Shown: piece after piece, positions 41,860-50,472 of the stretch
Numbering within the stretch: the stretch's first letter is position 1
Layout: each line of letters begins with the position of its first letter
DNA from: Methylophaga nitratireducenticrescens
GTDB lineage: Bacteria; Pseudomonadota; Gammaproteobacteria; Nitrosococcales; Methylophagaceae
Assembly: GCF_000260985.4 (NCBI RefSeq)
Contig: NC_017857.3
Span: forward strand, 558,001 to 622,000
Length of the DNA stretch: 64,000 nucleotides
Direction of reading: 5' to 3'
Program-made: the position numbers and the translations under genes
Notes under the pieces: generated by a model
The model's input: the letters and a program-made list of their open reading frames with translations, nothing else
What the model was told of the DNA's origin: nothing
Database searches by the model: none

Positions 41860-42309
41860 TTATTCGATTTTATGGACTTCCTGACCCAAGTACCAAATAG
41901 ATGCGAAATTATGTGGGATTAGCTTGCAGGTTTGCTTGATCTGTTCCACGACCATCGAATCAGGAGTACCAAGATAATTTCGATAAATTAGTAGATGTAC
42001 CGGACAGGACACAGCGTAAACTCTTGTTAGTTTTTTGGAGACAATTCCGTAAACTGGGTCTGAGGTACGAGTATATTCAGCATTCTTCGATTCCCACCTC
42101 TTTTTTACTATCATTAGGTTCTCGTCTGTAAGACCGCTCAGCTCGAAAGCAAGCGCTTCGTTATTATAAGTCCTACAAAGAATATCGGGCTCCTCCATTA
42201 TGTGATTCCCATTTATTATGGAGTCTGCGATTATGTCGTAATGGGAGCGAGCAACGAACTCACGAAATACCTCTACCTCATGTTGTTTTTTCTCAGAGTC
42301 GTTACTCAT
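41860..42309 (-). CDS. Orphan protein with a possible PD-(D/E)xK-like core
   Basis: 149 residues, no family recognised. It starts MSNDSEKKQHEVEVFREFVA. EEPDILCRTYNNEALAFELS at about 39-58 recalls the PD...E-x pattern of restriction-endonuclease-like proteins, but the usual Lys is absent (E-L-S instead of E-x-K), so this is weak. The rest (CPVHLLIYRNYLG, ASIWYLGQEVHKIE) looks like a folded cytosolic protein. AT-rich codons relative to neighbours suggest transfer. It sits just outside the right inverted repeat. Confidence 0.6.
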   Translation of the reverse strand: MSNDSEKKQHEVEVFREFVARSHYDIIADSIINGNHIMEEPDILCRTYNNEALAFELSGLTDENLMIVKKRWESKNAEYTRTSDPVYGIVSKKLTRVYAVSCPVHLLIYRNYLGTPDSMVVEQIKQTCKLIPHNFASIWYLGQEVHKIE

Positions 42310-42412
42310 CGCTATTTCCCAATAACTGGCAGCTAGAAAATGGCGTAGCGAAGTGTAAGTAGCTCAATGATAAGGGCGGGGAGATGATTGGCTGCTTGGA
42401 CATTTTTACAAT

Positions 42413-42870
42413 CTACTGAAGTTTTTTCCAAGTAAGAAAGAATCCGACAAGTTTTGAGAATCCTTTTTTTACTTCAGTATCTCGGGATATCTTGTTTTCA
42501 TCACTTATTTTTGTTTCATTAATCTCGATGTCGCGCAATACTGCCTCAATAATAATACTATCGGAGGCCTCATTATGAGTTTTACCCCAGTAATCTAAGC
42601 ATCCTTAAAACCACATTCGTAACCATCAAAAAAGCCAGTATAACTACTGTACCTAGTGCGCATAACTACAAAAGCTGACACAGCTGATATTAGGCCTAAA
42701 TATTTAATATTTGAATAATTACCAGATGAGAAAAACTCAAAATACGCCCATACAGATAATCCAACGAAAAAGACAATTTCAAGAGCCTTATTATTAACAA
42801 GCCAATGTGAAGCTTCTGATTGCAAAAACCTCCATTTAGCAATACCCCATATTTTTTCATCTAATTTCAT
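42413..42870 (-). CDS. Orphan membrane protein, possibly split by a frameshift
   Basis: The first frame (42595-42870) gives 91 residues with two membrane segments (ALEIVFFVGLSVWAYFEFF and IKYLGLISAVSAFVVM) and ends GYECGFKDA. Directly at that stop, another frame is open for 63 codons without a start (LDYWGKTHNEASDSIIIEAV, then LRDIEINETKISDENKIS, ending FFLTWKKLQ, stop at 42413). One extra A near 42606 would join them into about 153 residues. No family recognised. AT-rich. Only the first 91 residues are certain as read. Confidence 0.5.
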
Positions 42871-42946
42871 TGTTTTTCTCTTTTATACAGTCATGTTTTG
42901 TATAGAAAAAACATGTAATTTAAAATGAAAATAGCATATTTATCAG

Positions 42947-44035
42947 TTAAGATTTATGACTTAACATTAAATCCAACTGCGCCAGCCCCTTCTCAACAAC
43001 CGGCAAATCAAACCCACTCAAACTCAACCCCACTAATCTAACCGGTTTGTGCCCAGCTTCAGTCCGAGCCAACAACTTCGGTAACCATTCCTGCAAATCA
43101 GCAAAGCCAATACTGTGATCAAGTGTCTGAGCACGGGTGACTTGCTGAAAGTCAGCGTATTTCACTTTAACGGTAACCGTTCTGCCTTGCATATTGTGTT
43201 TGCTAAGGCTGCCGAGTACTTGTTCGGCGACGTCGAGCAGGATGTTGTTTAGATCCGGTATGGAAAGAATGTCTTCGGCAAAAGTCGTTTCTTTTCCTAG
43301 TGATTTGCGGATGCGTTGACTACGGACCGGGCGGTCATCAATAGCCCGGGCGATGTTGTAATAATACTGACCAGATTTACCGAAGCGTTCGCTCAGTTCG
43401 GTTAAGGATTTCTGCCGTAAGTCATGGCCGGTATGGACGCCGAGGTTTTTCATTTTAATTTCAGTGGCGGGGCCGATGCCGTGAAATTTGCCAATGGGTA
43501 GTTTGTTTACAAATTCCTGGCCCTGTTCTGGGCGGATGAGATACAGGCCATCGGGTTTATCCATATCGGAGGCAATTTTGGCGAGAAATTTATTGTAGGA
43601 GACGCCGGCTGAAGCGGTGAGTCCAGTCTCGGCGAGAATTTCGCTTTTGATGGCTTTGGCGATTAATGTGGCCGAACCGTTGAACGACTCGGTATAAGTC
43701 ACATCCAGATAGGCTTCGTCGAGTGACAGCGGTTCGACTTCCGAAGCATAGCGCCAGAAGATTTCGCGGATTTGGTTGGATACTTCTTTATAGGCATCAA
43801 AACGGGGACGGACAAAAATGGCTTCGGGGCATAATCGATAGGCCCGTGATGAAGCCATTGCAGAATGAATGCCAAATTTGCGCGCTTCATAGCTGCACGC
43901 GGCCACCACGCCACGACTGTCGGGTTGACCACCCACGATTAGTGGTTTGCCTTTCAGTTCGGGAAAGTCACGTTGTTCAACTGAGGCATAAAACGCGTCC
44001 ATATCTACGTGAATGATTTTTCGTTGTTTTGCCAT
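42947..44035 (-). CDS. dinB: DNA polymerase IV
   Basis: 362 residues. Y-family polymerase: KIIHVDMDAFYASVEQRDFP (first metal-binding Asp), GVVAACSYEARKFG, SLDEAYLDVT (catalytic Asp-Glu), then the helix-hairpin-helix GIGPATEIKMKNLGVHTG and the little-finger domain. It carries out error-prone bypass synthesis. No LexA-type CTG-N10-CAG box was seen in the 200 bases upstream. The beta-clamp motif is probably DLPVVEKGLAQLDLML at the C-terminus. Confidence 0.96.
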   Translation of the reverse strand: MAKQRKIIHVDMDAFYASVEQRDFPELKGKPLIVGGQPDSRGVVAACSYEARKFGIHSAMASSRAYRLCPEAIFVRPRFDAYKEVSNQIREIFWRYASEVEPLSLDEAYLDVTYTESFNGSATLIAKAIKSEILAETGLTASAGVSYNKFLAKIASDMDKPDGLYLIRPEQGQEFVNKLPIGKFHGIGPATEIKMKNLGVHTGHDLRQKSLTELSERFGKSGQYYYNIARAIDDRPVRSQRIRKSLGKETTFAEDILSIPDLNNILLDVAEQVLGSLSKHNMQGRTVTVKVKYADFQQVTRAQTLDHSIGFADLQEWLPKLLARTEAGHKPVRLVGLSLSGFDLPVVEKGLAQLDLMLSHKS

Positions 44036-44356
44036 TGAAATATAGGGATGATTGAGTTCTCGCTATTTTCACACAATCAACTCACTGTTGTGGCAAGTGA
44101 GAGCTTTTATCTGAACGGGCATTTATTTCTGAGTGGATTGCCACAAGCGACGATGTTACTTTAGGGGTGATTTATTTTTTTATAATCCAACCATTGATAC
44201 GATTGAAAAAAACGCCACAGCGAGTTGTTCGTCATTCATTTAGAATAGCTAATAATTTTTTCCCGCGCTTTGCGTGACGATTTTTCAATTCACAACAGAA
44301 ACGGTTATGAAAGAGAAACTGGCCCTAACCGATTTAACCTCATCAGTGAGCTCAAT
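44036..44356. other. Gap between dinB and the AmpG-like gene
   Basis: 321 bases. It contains the 104-bp dispersed repeat copy B at 44224-44326. A short frame (ATG at 44308, MKEKLALTDLTSSVSSI, ending at 44361) overlaps the transporter start; whether it is translated is unknown. No other feature is seen. Confidence 0.6.
44224..44326 (+). repeat. Dispersed 104-bp repeat, copy B
   Basis: Starts GTTGTTCGTCATTCATTTAG and ends ATGAAAGAGAAACTGGCCCT. It aligns along its length with 27587-27690 at about 70% identity by eye, with no gap over the last 80 bases. It lies directly upstream of the AmpG-like gene and may supply its leader. Confidence 0.7.
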
Positions 44357-45895
44357 TTGATTGCAAGCATCCGTTCCTGGCAGGAAAGTCTGCGGGCTTT
44401 TTTAACCCCACAAGTCGTCACCATGCTGTTTCTGGGTATTGCGGCAGGGTTGCCGTTATTACTGATTTTTTCCTCACTCAGCCTATGGTTACGTGAAGCT
44501 GGCGTTGATCGCAGCGCAGTCACATATTTCAGTTGGGCGGCGCTGGGTTATTCCTTCAAGTTTGTCTGGGCCCCGCTGCTGGATATTCTGCCGTTACCGA
44601 TTTTGCATCGGCTGTTAGGTCGACGGCGTAGCTGGTTATTTTTATCGCAACTGATGATTATTACTTCAATCATATTGATGGCGATGGTCGATCCGGCAAC
44701 GCATTCTCTGACTTTAATGGCTATCGCGGCGGTGTTACTGGGATTTTCAGCTGCAACGCAGGATGTGGTGATTGATGCCTATCGTATCGAATCTGCCGAT
44801 ACCCGTTTACAGGCATTAATGTCTGCCAGTTATATCGCCGGTTATCGAATTGGCATGTTACTGGCCGGAGCGGGCGCATTGATGCTGGCCAGTTATTTTG
44901 GTTCGGAAGTGGGCGAATATGATTATCGGGCGTGGCGTCAAAGTTATCTGATTATGGCGTCGCTGATGTTGATTGGCGTGGTCACCACGTTATTAAGCCC
45001 CGAGCCTGAAGTTAATAAAAAAATACACGATGATCGCAAACGTGATTATCTGGGTTTGATGCTGACTTTTTCTCTGTCGATCAGTGGTTTTATTGGCTGT
45101 TTTTATCTCACTGGTGACTGGGCGGTTCAAGCGCGGTTGCAAATGCTCAGCTGGGTAAATAATGGCCCATTGGCTGCCATCGGTGTTGAACTGGTGCGAT
45201 TGGTACTGGCCACGATTGTGGCGGTGATTATTGCCAAAGTGTTGATATTAATGGGCTGGGTACAAAAGAACATTGTGCATCGCAGTTATGTTGAGCCTGT
45301 GCAGGACTTCTTCAAACGTTATGGACTGTCGATGGCGTTACTGCTGTTGTCATTGATAGGGCTGTATCGAATCTCCGACATTGTACTGGGCGTGATCGCC
45401 AATATCTTTTATCAGGATATGGGCTTTACCAAGCCCGAGATTGCTACGGTGGTAAAAACGTTTGGCTTGTTTATGACCATTGTTGGTGGTTTTCTTGGCG
45501 GCATCCTGGCATTACGTTTCGGGGTCATGCGGATCCTGTTTTTAGGGGCCGTTTTATCGGCACTGACCAATCTGTTGTTTATGCTGCTTGCTCAAATGGG
45601 CAATGATATCTGGATGCTGTATATCGTGATTTCTGCTGATAATCTGTCCGGCGGTATGGCCAGCGCCGCGTTTATTGCCTTTTTATCCAGCCTAACGAAT
45701 ATATCGTTTACCGCAGTGCAATATGCCATCTTCAGCTCACTGATGACCTTATTGCCAAAAATACTCGGTGGTTATTCCGGGACGATGGTCGAAAGTATGG
45801 GGTATGAGCAGTTCTTTTTGCTGACGGCATTAATGGGAATACCGGTGTTGCTTTTGGTATTCCTGGCTGCTAGACGTTTTCGAATTGATGGTTAG
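44357..45895 (+). CDS. AmpG-like MFS transporter
   Basis: About 512 residues with 12-14 membrane segments. TPQVVTMLFLGIAAGLPLLL then LREAGVDRSAVTYFSWAALG and FVWAPLLDILPLP are characteristic of AmpG, the importer of muropeptides (GlcNAc-anhydroMurNAc peptides) for cell-wall recycling. SADNLSGGMASAAFIAFLSS and ALPKILGG-like TLLPKILGGYSGTMVESMGY near the end fit. The start is unclear: TTG at 44357 is chosen because it gives a normal N-terminus; a frame from 44270 begins inside the repeat. Confidence 0.88.
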   Translation: MIASIRSWQESLRAFLTPQVVTMLFLGIAAGLPLLLIFSSLSLWLREAGVDRSAVTYFSWAALGYSFKFVWAPLLDILPLPILHRLLGRRRSWLFLSQLMIITSIILMAMVDPATHSLTLMAIAAVLLGFSAATQDVVIDAYRIESADTRLQALMSASYIAGYRIGMLLAGAGALMLASYFGSEVGEYDYRAWRQSYLIMASLMLIGVVTTLLSPEPEVNKKIHDDRKRDYLGLMLTFSLSISGFIGCFYLTGDWAVQARLQMLSWVNNGPLAAIGVELVRLVLATIVAVIIAKVLILMGWVQKNIVHRSYVEPVQDFFKRYGLSMALLLLSLIGLYRISDIVLGVIANIFYQDMGFTKPEIATVVKTFGLFMTIVGGFLGGILALRFGVMRILFLGAVLSALTNLLFMLLAQMGNDIWMLYIVISADNLSGGMASAAFIAFLSSLTNISFTAVQYAIFSSLMTLLPKILGGYSGTMVESMGYEQFFLLTALMGIPVLLLVFLAARRFRIDG

Positions 45896-45906
45896 CTGAT
45901 TATCGT

Positions 45907-46497
45907 ATGTGGCGTTGGCTGTTTATTATCGGAGTAATTTTTTTCGGCTGGCGCCATTGTTCGACTGCTGAGATCAACTATGCTGCTCCTCACCAGGTTA
46001 TAGATAACGCACCTCAACAATCCGAGGTGTCAGGCTTGCAGCCTATTCCTTTACAGGCCTATGCAATACAACCCGTGGCGGAATTTAAACTAAAAGCTAG
46101 AGTGTTATCACGCGAAGACTATTGGTTGGGACGTGAAGCCGATTTATCACCTACCGATTTGGTATTGGGCTGGGGCGAAATGGCCAATCCGCAAGTTGTC
46201 AAACAGATCAACATTCGCCAGTCTGGTCGGTGGTATTTCTGGCAAGTAGAGTCATTTCCAATACCGCGCCGGAGTATTGAAACCCAAAGTGCCAATATGC
46301 ATTTGATTCCGGCGAATGATGAAGTCGCCAGAACGCTCAAACAGATCCGTCCGGGTCAATTAATTACGTTGCAAGGTTATTTGGTCAATGTGAGTGCCGA
46401 TGATGGCTGGCGCTGGCGCAGCTCCTTAAGCCGCGAAGATACGGGTGCCAATGCTTGCGAATTGATTTATGTAAAGCAACTGAAACTTATTTTTTGA
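45907..46497 (+). CDS. Conserved hypothetical protein after the AmpG-like gene
   Basis: 196 residues. One N-terminal membrane anchor (LFIIGVIFFGW), then a region with PIPLQAYAIQPVAEFKLKAR, VLSREDYWLGREADLSPTDL and VLGWGEM. The patterns IPRRSIETQSANMHLIPAND and GQLITLQGYLVNVSADDGWR also stand out. I recognise this combination from many proteobacterial proteins without a named function. It probably faces the periplasm. It starts 11 bases after the transporter and is likely co-transcribed. Confidence 0.75.
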   Translation: MWRWLFIIGVIFFGWRHCSTAEINYAAPHQVIDNAPQQSEVSGLQPIPLQAYAIQPVAEFKLKARVLSREDYWLGREADLSPTDLVLGWGEMANPQVVKQINIRQSGRWYFWQVESFPIPRRSIETQSANMHLIPANDEVARTLKQIRPGQLITLQGYLVNVSADDGWRWRSSLSREDTGANACELIYVKQLKLIF

Positions 46498-46583
46498 ATG
46501 TTGTTTTACGCTAACCCAGCGGGAAATTTCCCCGAAAAGGTTATGTTATATTGAACGCTTCAATAAACAGCAAGGGGATCCCC

Positions 46584-46967
46584 ATGTCAAACACCACCGC
46601 TACTTTAATGAGTGATCATGATGCCATCAGTAAGCTGATACAGCACTATATTGATGGTGCCGTTTCTGGACGTGGTGAACTCATGAAGCCAGCCTTTCAC
46701 CAGGACGCCACTATTTATGGTTATGTTGGCCCGGATTTATTTGCTGGTCCTATTCAGGGACTGTATGACTGGAATGATGAAAATGGGCCGGCCAAAGACA
46801 TGAAATCAAAAATTACACATATCGATGTGGTTGGTACGGCAGCCAGCGTCAGACTCGAATCAGATAACTGGACCGGTCATCGATTTACTGACTTTTTCAA
46901 TTTGTTAAAAATTGATGGCAAATGGCAGGTGATGAATAAAGTTTTTCATCTGCATGATGAAGCCTAA
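46584..46967 (+). CDS. NTF2/lumazine-binding-like protein
   Basis: 127 residues from the ATG at 46584, which has AAGGGG about 8 bases upstream. The NTF2-like cone fold is suggested by ISKLIQHYIDGAVSGRGELM then KPAFHQDATIYGY, and SDNWTGHRFTDFFNLLKIDG then KWQVMNKVFHLH. This is the putative lumazine-binding (Lumazine_bd_2) type; no enzyme activity is established. It converges on ppnN with the 36-bp palindrome between the two ends. Confidence 0.82.
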   Translation: MSNTTATLMSDHDAISKLIQHYIDGAVSGRGELMKPAFHQDATIYGYVGPDLFAGPIQGLYDWNDENGPAKDMKSKITHIDVVGTAASVRLESDNWTGHRFTDFFNLLKIDGKWQVMNKVFHLHDEA

Positions 46968-46972
46968 CAATT

Positions 46973-47008
46973 GTTACAAACTGCTGGATTAATCCAGCAG
47001 TTTGTAAC
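46973..47008. repeat. Perfect 36-bp palindrome over the ppnN stop codon
   Basis: GTTACAAACTGCTGGATT at 46973-46990 is followed directly by its exact reverse complement at 46991-47008. The ppnN stop codon (46989-46991) lies at the centre, so the left half is 3' of ppnN and the right half encodes its last residues (CYKLLD). There is no loop and only a weak T run on either side. Confidence 0.9.
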
Positions 47009-48350
47009 ACGGTTTGTAAGCATATTCGTCCTGTCCCAGTTTCATACGTTTTTCACGGACAAAAATACGTAACAAGTCATCGATGGCTTGCATTAAATCC
47101 GGATCGCCGTTGATGATGTAGGGACCATGTTTAGCCACTTCACGGATCCCAAAGGCTTTTACATTACCAGCAACGATGCCGGAAAATGCCGAACGTAAAT
47201 TGCTGGCCAGCTCATGACGTGGCATATCTGGGTATAACCTTAATGACGCCATATTTTCATGAGTGGGGATAAATGGCTGTTGTAGCATCGGATCGATATG
47301 TAATTGCCAGTTATAGTAATAGGCATCCTGAGATTCGCGCCGAGCCTGGTGCACCTGATTAACGGAATCACGAATGATCTGACCTACTGTAGCTGGCTCG
47401 CCAATAATGATTTGATACAGTTCTGCCACAGCATCACCGAGGCAGCGGCGCAGGAATTTGTCCAGCGTCACAAAATAATTACGGCAGGATTCAGGACCAG
47501 CAAAGACTAGTGGAATACCCTGCTTGTTTTCTGGATGTAGCAATATACTTAGTAAATAGAAAATTTCCTCGACAGTTCCTACTCCACCGGGAAAAACAAT
47601 AAAGCTATGACCCAGCCGGACAAAGGCCTCCAGCCGCTTTTCAATATCTGGCATGATTACCAGTTCATTGACAATTGCATTCGGTGATTCTGAGGCAATA
47701 ATACCGGGTTCACTGATACCGATATAACGACCGTTTTTGAATTGTTGCTTGGCATGACCCACCGCCGCACCTTTCATCGGGCCTTTCATTGCACCAATAC
47801 CACAGCCAGTAATGATATCGAGATTTCTCAAGCCCAGTTCATAGCCTACGTGTTTGGCGTAATCATATTCTTCCCGTGGAATCGAATGGCCACCCCAGCA
47901 CACCACCAGATTTGGCGTCATATTGGGTTTAATGGCATCCGCATTACGCAGAATCATAAACACGCTATCGGTAATCTGTTCAGAGGTCGGTGAGGTTTGC
48001 CGGGCAAGAATTTTGAAATCGGTATAGATAATATCGCGCAGCGCTGATGACAAATGCTCCTGTATTCCGCGAATAATTTTGTCATCAACAAAAGACTGTG
48101 CAGGGGCATTTTTGATTTCCAACACGACCCCTCGGGATTGCGGGACCAGTTTGATATCGAAATCCGCATAGGTATGAAAGATCTGTTCTGCATCATCCTG
48201 ATGACTGTCGGTATTTAAAATCGCCAAAGCGCAATCACGAAACAGACGATGCAAATCTTCGCTGGTATTGCTGATGCGTTGAATTTCTTCCTGGGACAGC
48301 AGATTTAAGGTTCTTAACGGGCGAATCGTAGTGTGTTGAATTTTGTTCAT
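46989..48350 (-). CDS. ppnN: Nucleotide 5'-monophosphate nucleosidase PpnN (YgdH)
   Basis: 453 residues, matching E. coli PpnN (454). The Rossmann-like LOG core has WGGHSIPREEYDYAKHVGYE, GIGAMKGPMKGAAVGHA and the catalytic PGGVGTVEE. N-terminal and C-terminal extensions beyond the LOG core are as in PpnN. It hydrolyses purine and pyrimidine nucleoside monophosphates to base and ribose-5-phosphate and is activated by (p)ppGpp in E. coli. Its 3' end is formed by a perfect palindrome. Confidence 0.93.
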   Translation of the reverse strand: MNKIQHTTIRPLRTLNLLSQEEIQRISNTSEDLHRLFRDCALAILNTDSHQDDAEQIFHTYADFDIKLVPQSRGVVLEIKNAPAQSFVDDKIIRGIQEHLSSALRDIIYTDFKILARQTSPTSEQITDSVFMILRNADAIKPNMTPNLVVCWGGHSIPREEYDYAKHVGYELGLRNLDIITGCGIGAMKGPMKGAAVGHAKQQFKNGRYIGISEPGIIASESPNAIVNELVIMPDIEKRLEAFVRLGHSFIVFPGGVGTVEEIFYLLSILLHPENKQGIPLVFAGPESCRNYFVTLDKFLRRCLGDAVAELYQIIIGEPATVGQIIRDSVNQVHQARRESQDAYYYNWQLHIDPMLQQPFIPTHENMASLRLYPDMPRHELASNLRSAFSGIVAGNVKAFGIREVAKHGPYIINGDPDLMQAIDDLLRIFVREKRMKLGQDEYAYKPCYKLLD

Positions 48351-48432
48351 AGACTTCTATTGATAAAAATAGCAATCCGACATACTCCCACTGTTGGGTT
48401 TGGGAATCAATGTAAAAAATATGGCAAACAAT

Positions 48433-48460
48433 ACAAAAAAGCCCCAAATATATGGGGCTT
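48433..48460 (-). terminator. Rho-independent terminator after ssb
   Basis: On the minus strand AAGCCCC pairs with GGGGCTT around an 8-base AT loop (48439-48460), followed by a run of T residues (AAAAAA at 48435-48440 on the plus strand). Confidence 0.88.
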
Positions 48461-48499
48461 AGCAGATTTACTTTACACTTTCACTCTTAGGTGACCTTC

Positions 48500-48997
48500 T
48501 CAGAAAGGAATATCATCATCGTAATAATCAGCATCACCACCTGAACCGTAATCCGGGCCGGCAGAGGCTGAAGCCGGTTGTGGATTGTTGTAATTACCTT
48601 TTGCTGCGGGCTGAGATGGACGACCTTGACCGTAATCCTGACTATCATTACTGCCGCCACCGGCGCCTTTACTGTCCAGCATGGTCATTTCATTGCCAAC
48701 AATTTCGGTGGTGTATTGGTCCTGACCTTGCTGGTTTTGCCATTTACGCGTCTGAATACGGCCTTCAATATAGACTTGCGAGCCTTTACGCAGATATTGC
48801 TGAGCAATTTCCCCCAGTTTATTACGTAATACAACGCGATGCCATTCGGTGCGTTCCTGGCGCTCACCGGTTTGTTTATCACGCCAGCTTTCTGAGGTCG
48901 CAATCCGCAAATTACAGATCGAGCCACCATTAGGAAAAGCCCGGCTTTCAGGATCAACCCCGAGTCTGCCAACCAGAATAACTTTGTTTACTGACAT
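48500..48997 (-). CDS. ssb: Single-stranded DNA-binding protein
   Basis: 165 residues. The OB fold opens [20 protein letters not shown] and has [21 protein letters not shown] Gly/Gln/Pro-rich linker follows, ending in the acidic tip DYYDDDIPF that binds partner proteins. It coats single-stranded DNA in replication and repair. It follows the MFS gene by 39 bases on the same strand. Confidence 0.97.
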   Translation of the reverse strand: MSVNKVILVGRLGVDPESRAFPNGGSICNLRIATSESWRDKQTGERQERTEWHRVVLRNKLGEIAQQYLRKGSQVYIEGRIQTRKWQNQQGQDQYTTEIVGNEMTMLDSKGAGGGSNDSQDYGQGRPSQPAAKGNYNNPQPASASAGPDYGSGGDADYYDDDIPF

Positions 48998-49036
48998 GGT
49001 GAATTCCTTTACTAATTCAAATTTTGGTTCATTTTA

Positions 49037-50422
49037 CTATGCATAAATCAGACACGCTTCGAGTTCATGCAAATCGACATCATCGGCAAGATATTTAACG
49101 TACGCGATCCGCTCTTCAAGCACAATCACGATCTCAACCACGCCTTTAATAGCATTCAGCCGTTCTACAAATTCATCAGCCGTTTCAGCGGTGACTTCGT
49201 TTAATGGAACAATGCGGCTACTGTAATGTTTTGGTGCCTGCATCGGCAACATCATAATCAACCACCCAGCACTGATCAGTCCTGCAGACCAGAAGATCCA
49301 GCTGATATCACCAATGCTGTAAATAATGCCACCTAATATACCGCCAATAAAAGCACCGATAAACTGCGCGCTGGAATAGATTCCCATCGCTGTGCCTTTG
49401 TTTTTAATCGGACTGAGTTTGGACATCATCGATGGCAGGCTGGCTTCAAGAATATTAAATGCTGTGAAAAATAACCATAAGCAAATCATCAGCATGGCCA
49501 ATGAGCCGGGTAATAGAGCCCAACCGATCTGAGCGACAGCCAGCACGGCAATTGCGCCGGTAAATACCAGTTTCATTTTGCGCTGTTTTTCGGCCAGCAG
49601 AATAAACGGCACCATGCAGATAAACGCCAGTAATAACACTGGTAAATAGGTTAACGCTAAATCCGCTTTGGCGACGCCGGCAAAATCCTGCAAGGCGATT
49701 GGTAGCGCGAAAAAACTTAACGTGAGTAATAAATGGAGAATCAGAATACTGGCGACCAGACGCATAATGGAAATATTCGCCAATACCTCGCCAATTTGTG
49801 CGCGGGCTGGTTTCATATCCTGATGTTGTTTGTGTTTATAAGGAGTGGGAACCCACCAATGCAATACCAACATGCCAAAAACAGCCATTAATGCAGTGGC
49901 CCAGAAGATACCATCCAGTCCAATCCAGCTTTCTAAAGCCGCCCCACTGGCTAATGCCACGGAAAATGATAAGCCAATGCTGATACCGATGGCGGCCATC
50001 GCTTTGGTGCGATGCTGATCGCGGGTAAGGTCTGCGGTTAAGGCCATGACTACGGCGGCAATCGCGCCACTGCCTTGTAATAATCGACCAATAATGACAG
50101 TGTAAATTGAGTCTGCCATGGCGGCTAACAGGCTACCGAGGGCAAACAGGAGCAAACCCAGATAAATGACCTTCTTACGGCCAATTCGGTCGGAGAGCAT
50201 GCCAAATGGAATTTGCAACAGCGCCTGCGTTAAACCATAGGCACCAATCGCGAGACCTATTAATAAAGGCGTGCTGTGTGAATATTGTTGGGCGGAGAGC
50301 GAAAATACCGGCAAAATCATAAACAAACCCAGCATACGCAGGGCGAAGATGACTGATAAACCGGAAATGGTACGTTTCTCCAGCGCACTAAGTGCGTCAG
50401 GTGTGGCTTGCTTTTGCGTCAT
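49037..50422 (-). CDS. YajR-like MFS transporter
   Basis: 461 residues: 12 membrane segments and a C-terminal cytoplasmic domain of about 70 residues (VPLNEVTAETADEFVERLNA then IKGVVEIVIVLEERIAYVKY). This arrangement matches YajR with its ferredoxin-like YAM domain. Motif A is GMLSDRIGRKKVIYLG. The substrate is unknown; drug/H+ antiport is the usual assignment. It diverges from uvrA across 50 bases; the order ssb / MFS / uvrA is common in gammaproteobacteria. Confidence 0.88.
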   Translation of the reverse strand: MTQKQATPDALSALEKRTISGLSVIFALRMLGLFMILPVFSLSAQQYSHSTPLLIGLAIGAYGLTQALLQIPFGMLSDRIGRKKVIYLGLLLFALGSLLAAMADSIYTVIIGRLLQGSGAIAAVVMALTADLTRDQHRTKAMAAIGISIGLSFSVALASGAALESWIGLDGIFWATALMAVFGMLVLHWWVPTPYKHKQHQDMKPARAQIGEVLANISIMRLVASILILHLLLTLSFFALPIALQDFAGVAKADLALTYLPVLLLAFICMVPFILLAEKQRKMKLVFTGAIAVLAVAQIGWALLPGSLAMLMICLWLFFTAFNILEASLPSMMSKLSPIKNKGTAMGIYSSAQFIGAFIGGILGGIIYSIGDISWIFWSAGLISAGWLIMMLPMQAPKHYSSRIVPLNEVTAETADEFVERLNAIKGVVEIVIVLEERIAYVKYLADDVDLHELEACLIYA

Positions 50423-50472
50423 GATAGGGTGACAGAGTATATTGATCCGTTGGATTTTACTACGGAACAGGC

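Noticed and set aside
41045-41922. Several 60-120 residue frames between the toxin-antitoxin pair and 41922
   Set aside because: They translate the 204-bp and long inverted repeats, contain no ribosome sites, and overlap each other on both strands.
50423-50472. Possible LexA/SOS box before uvrA, and in the region upstream of dinB
   Set aside because: GAGTATATTGATCC resembles part of an SOS box but lacks the CTG...CAG ends; nothing better is seen upstream of dinB.
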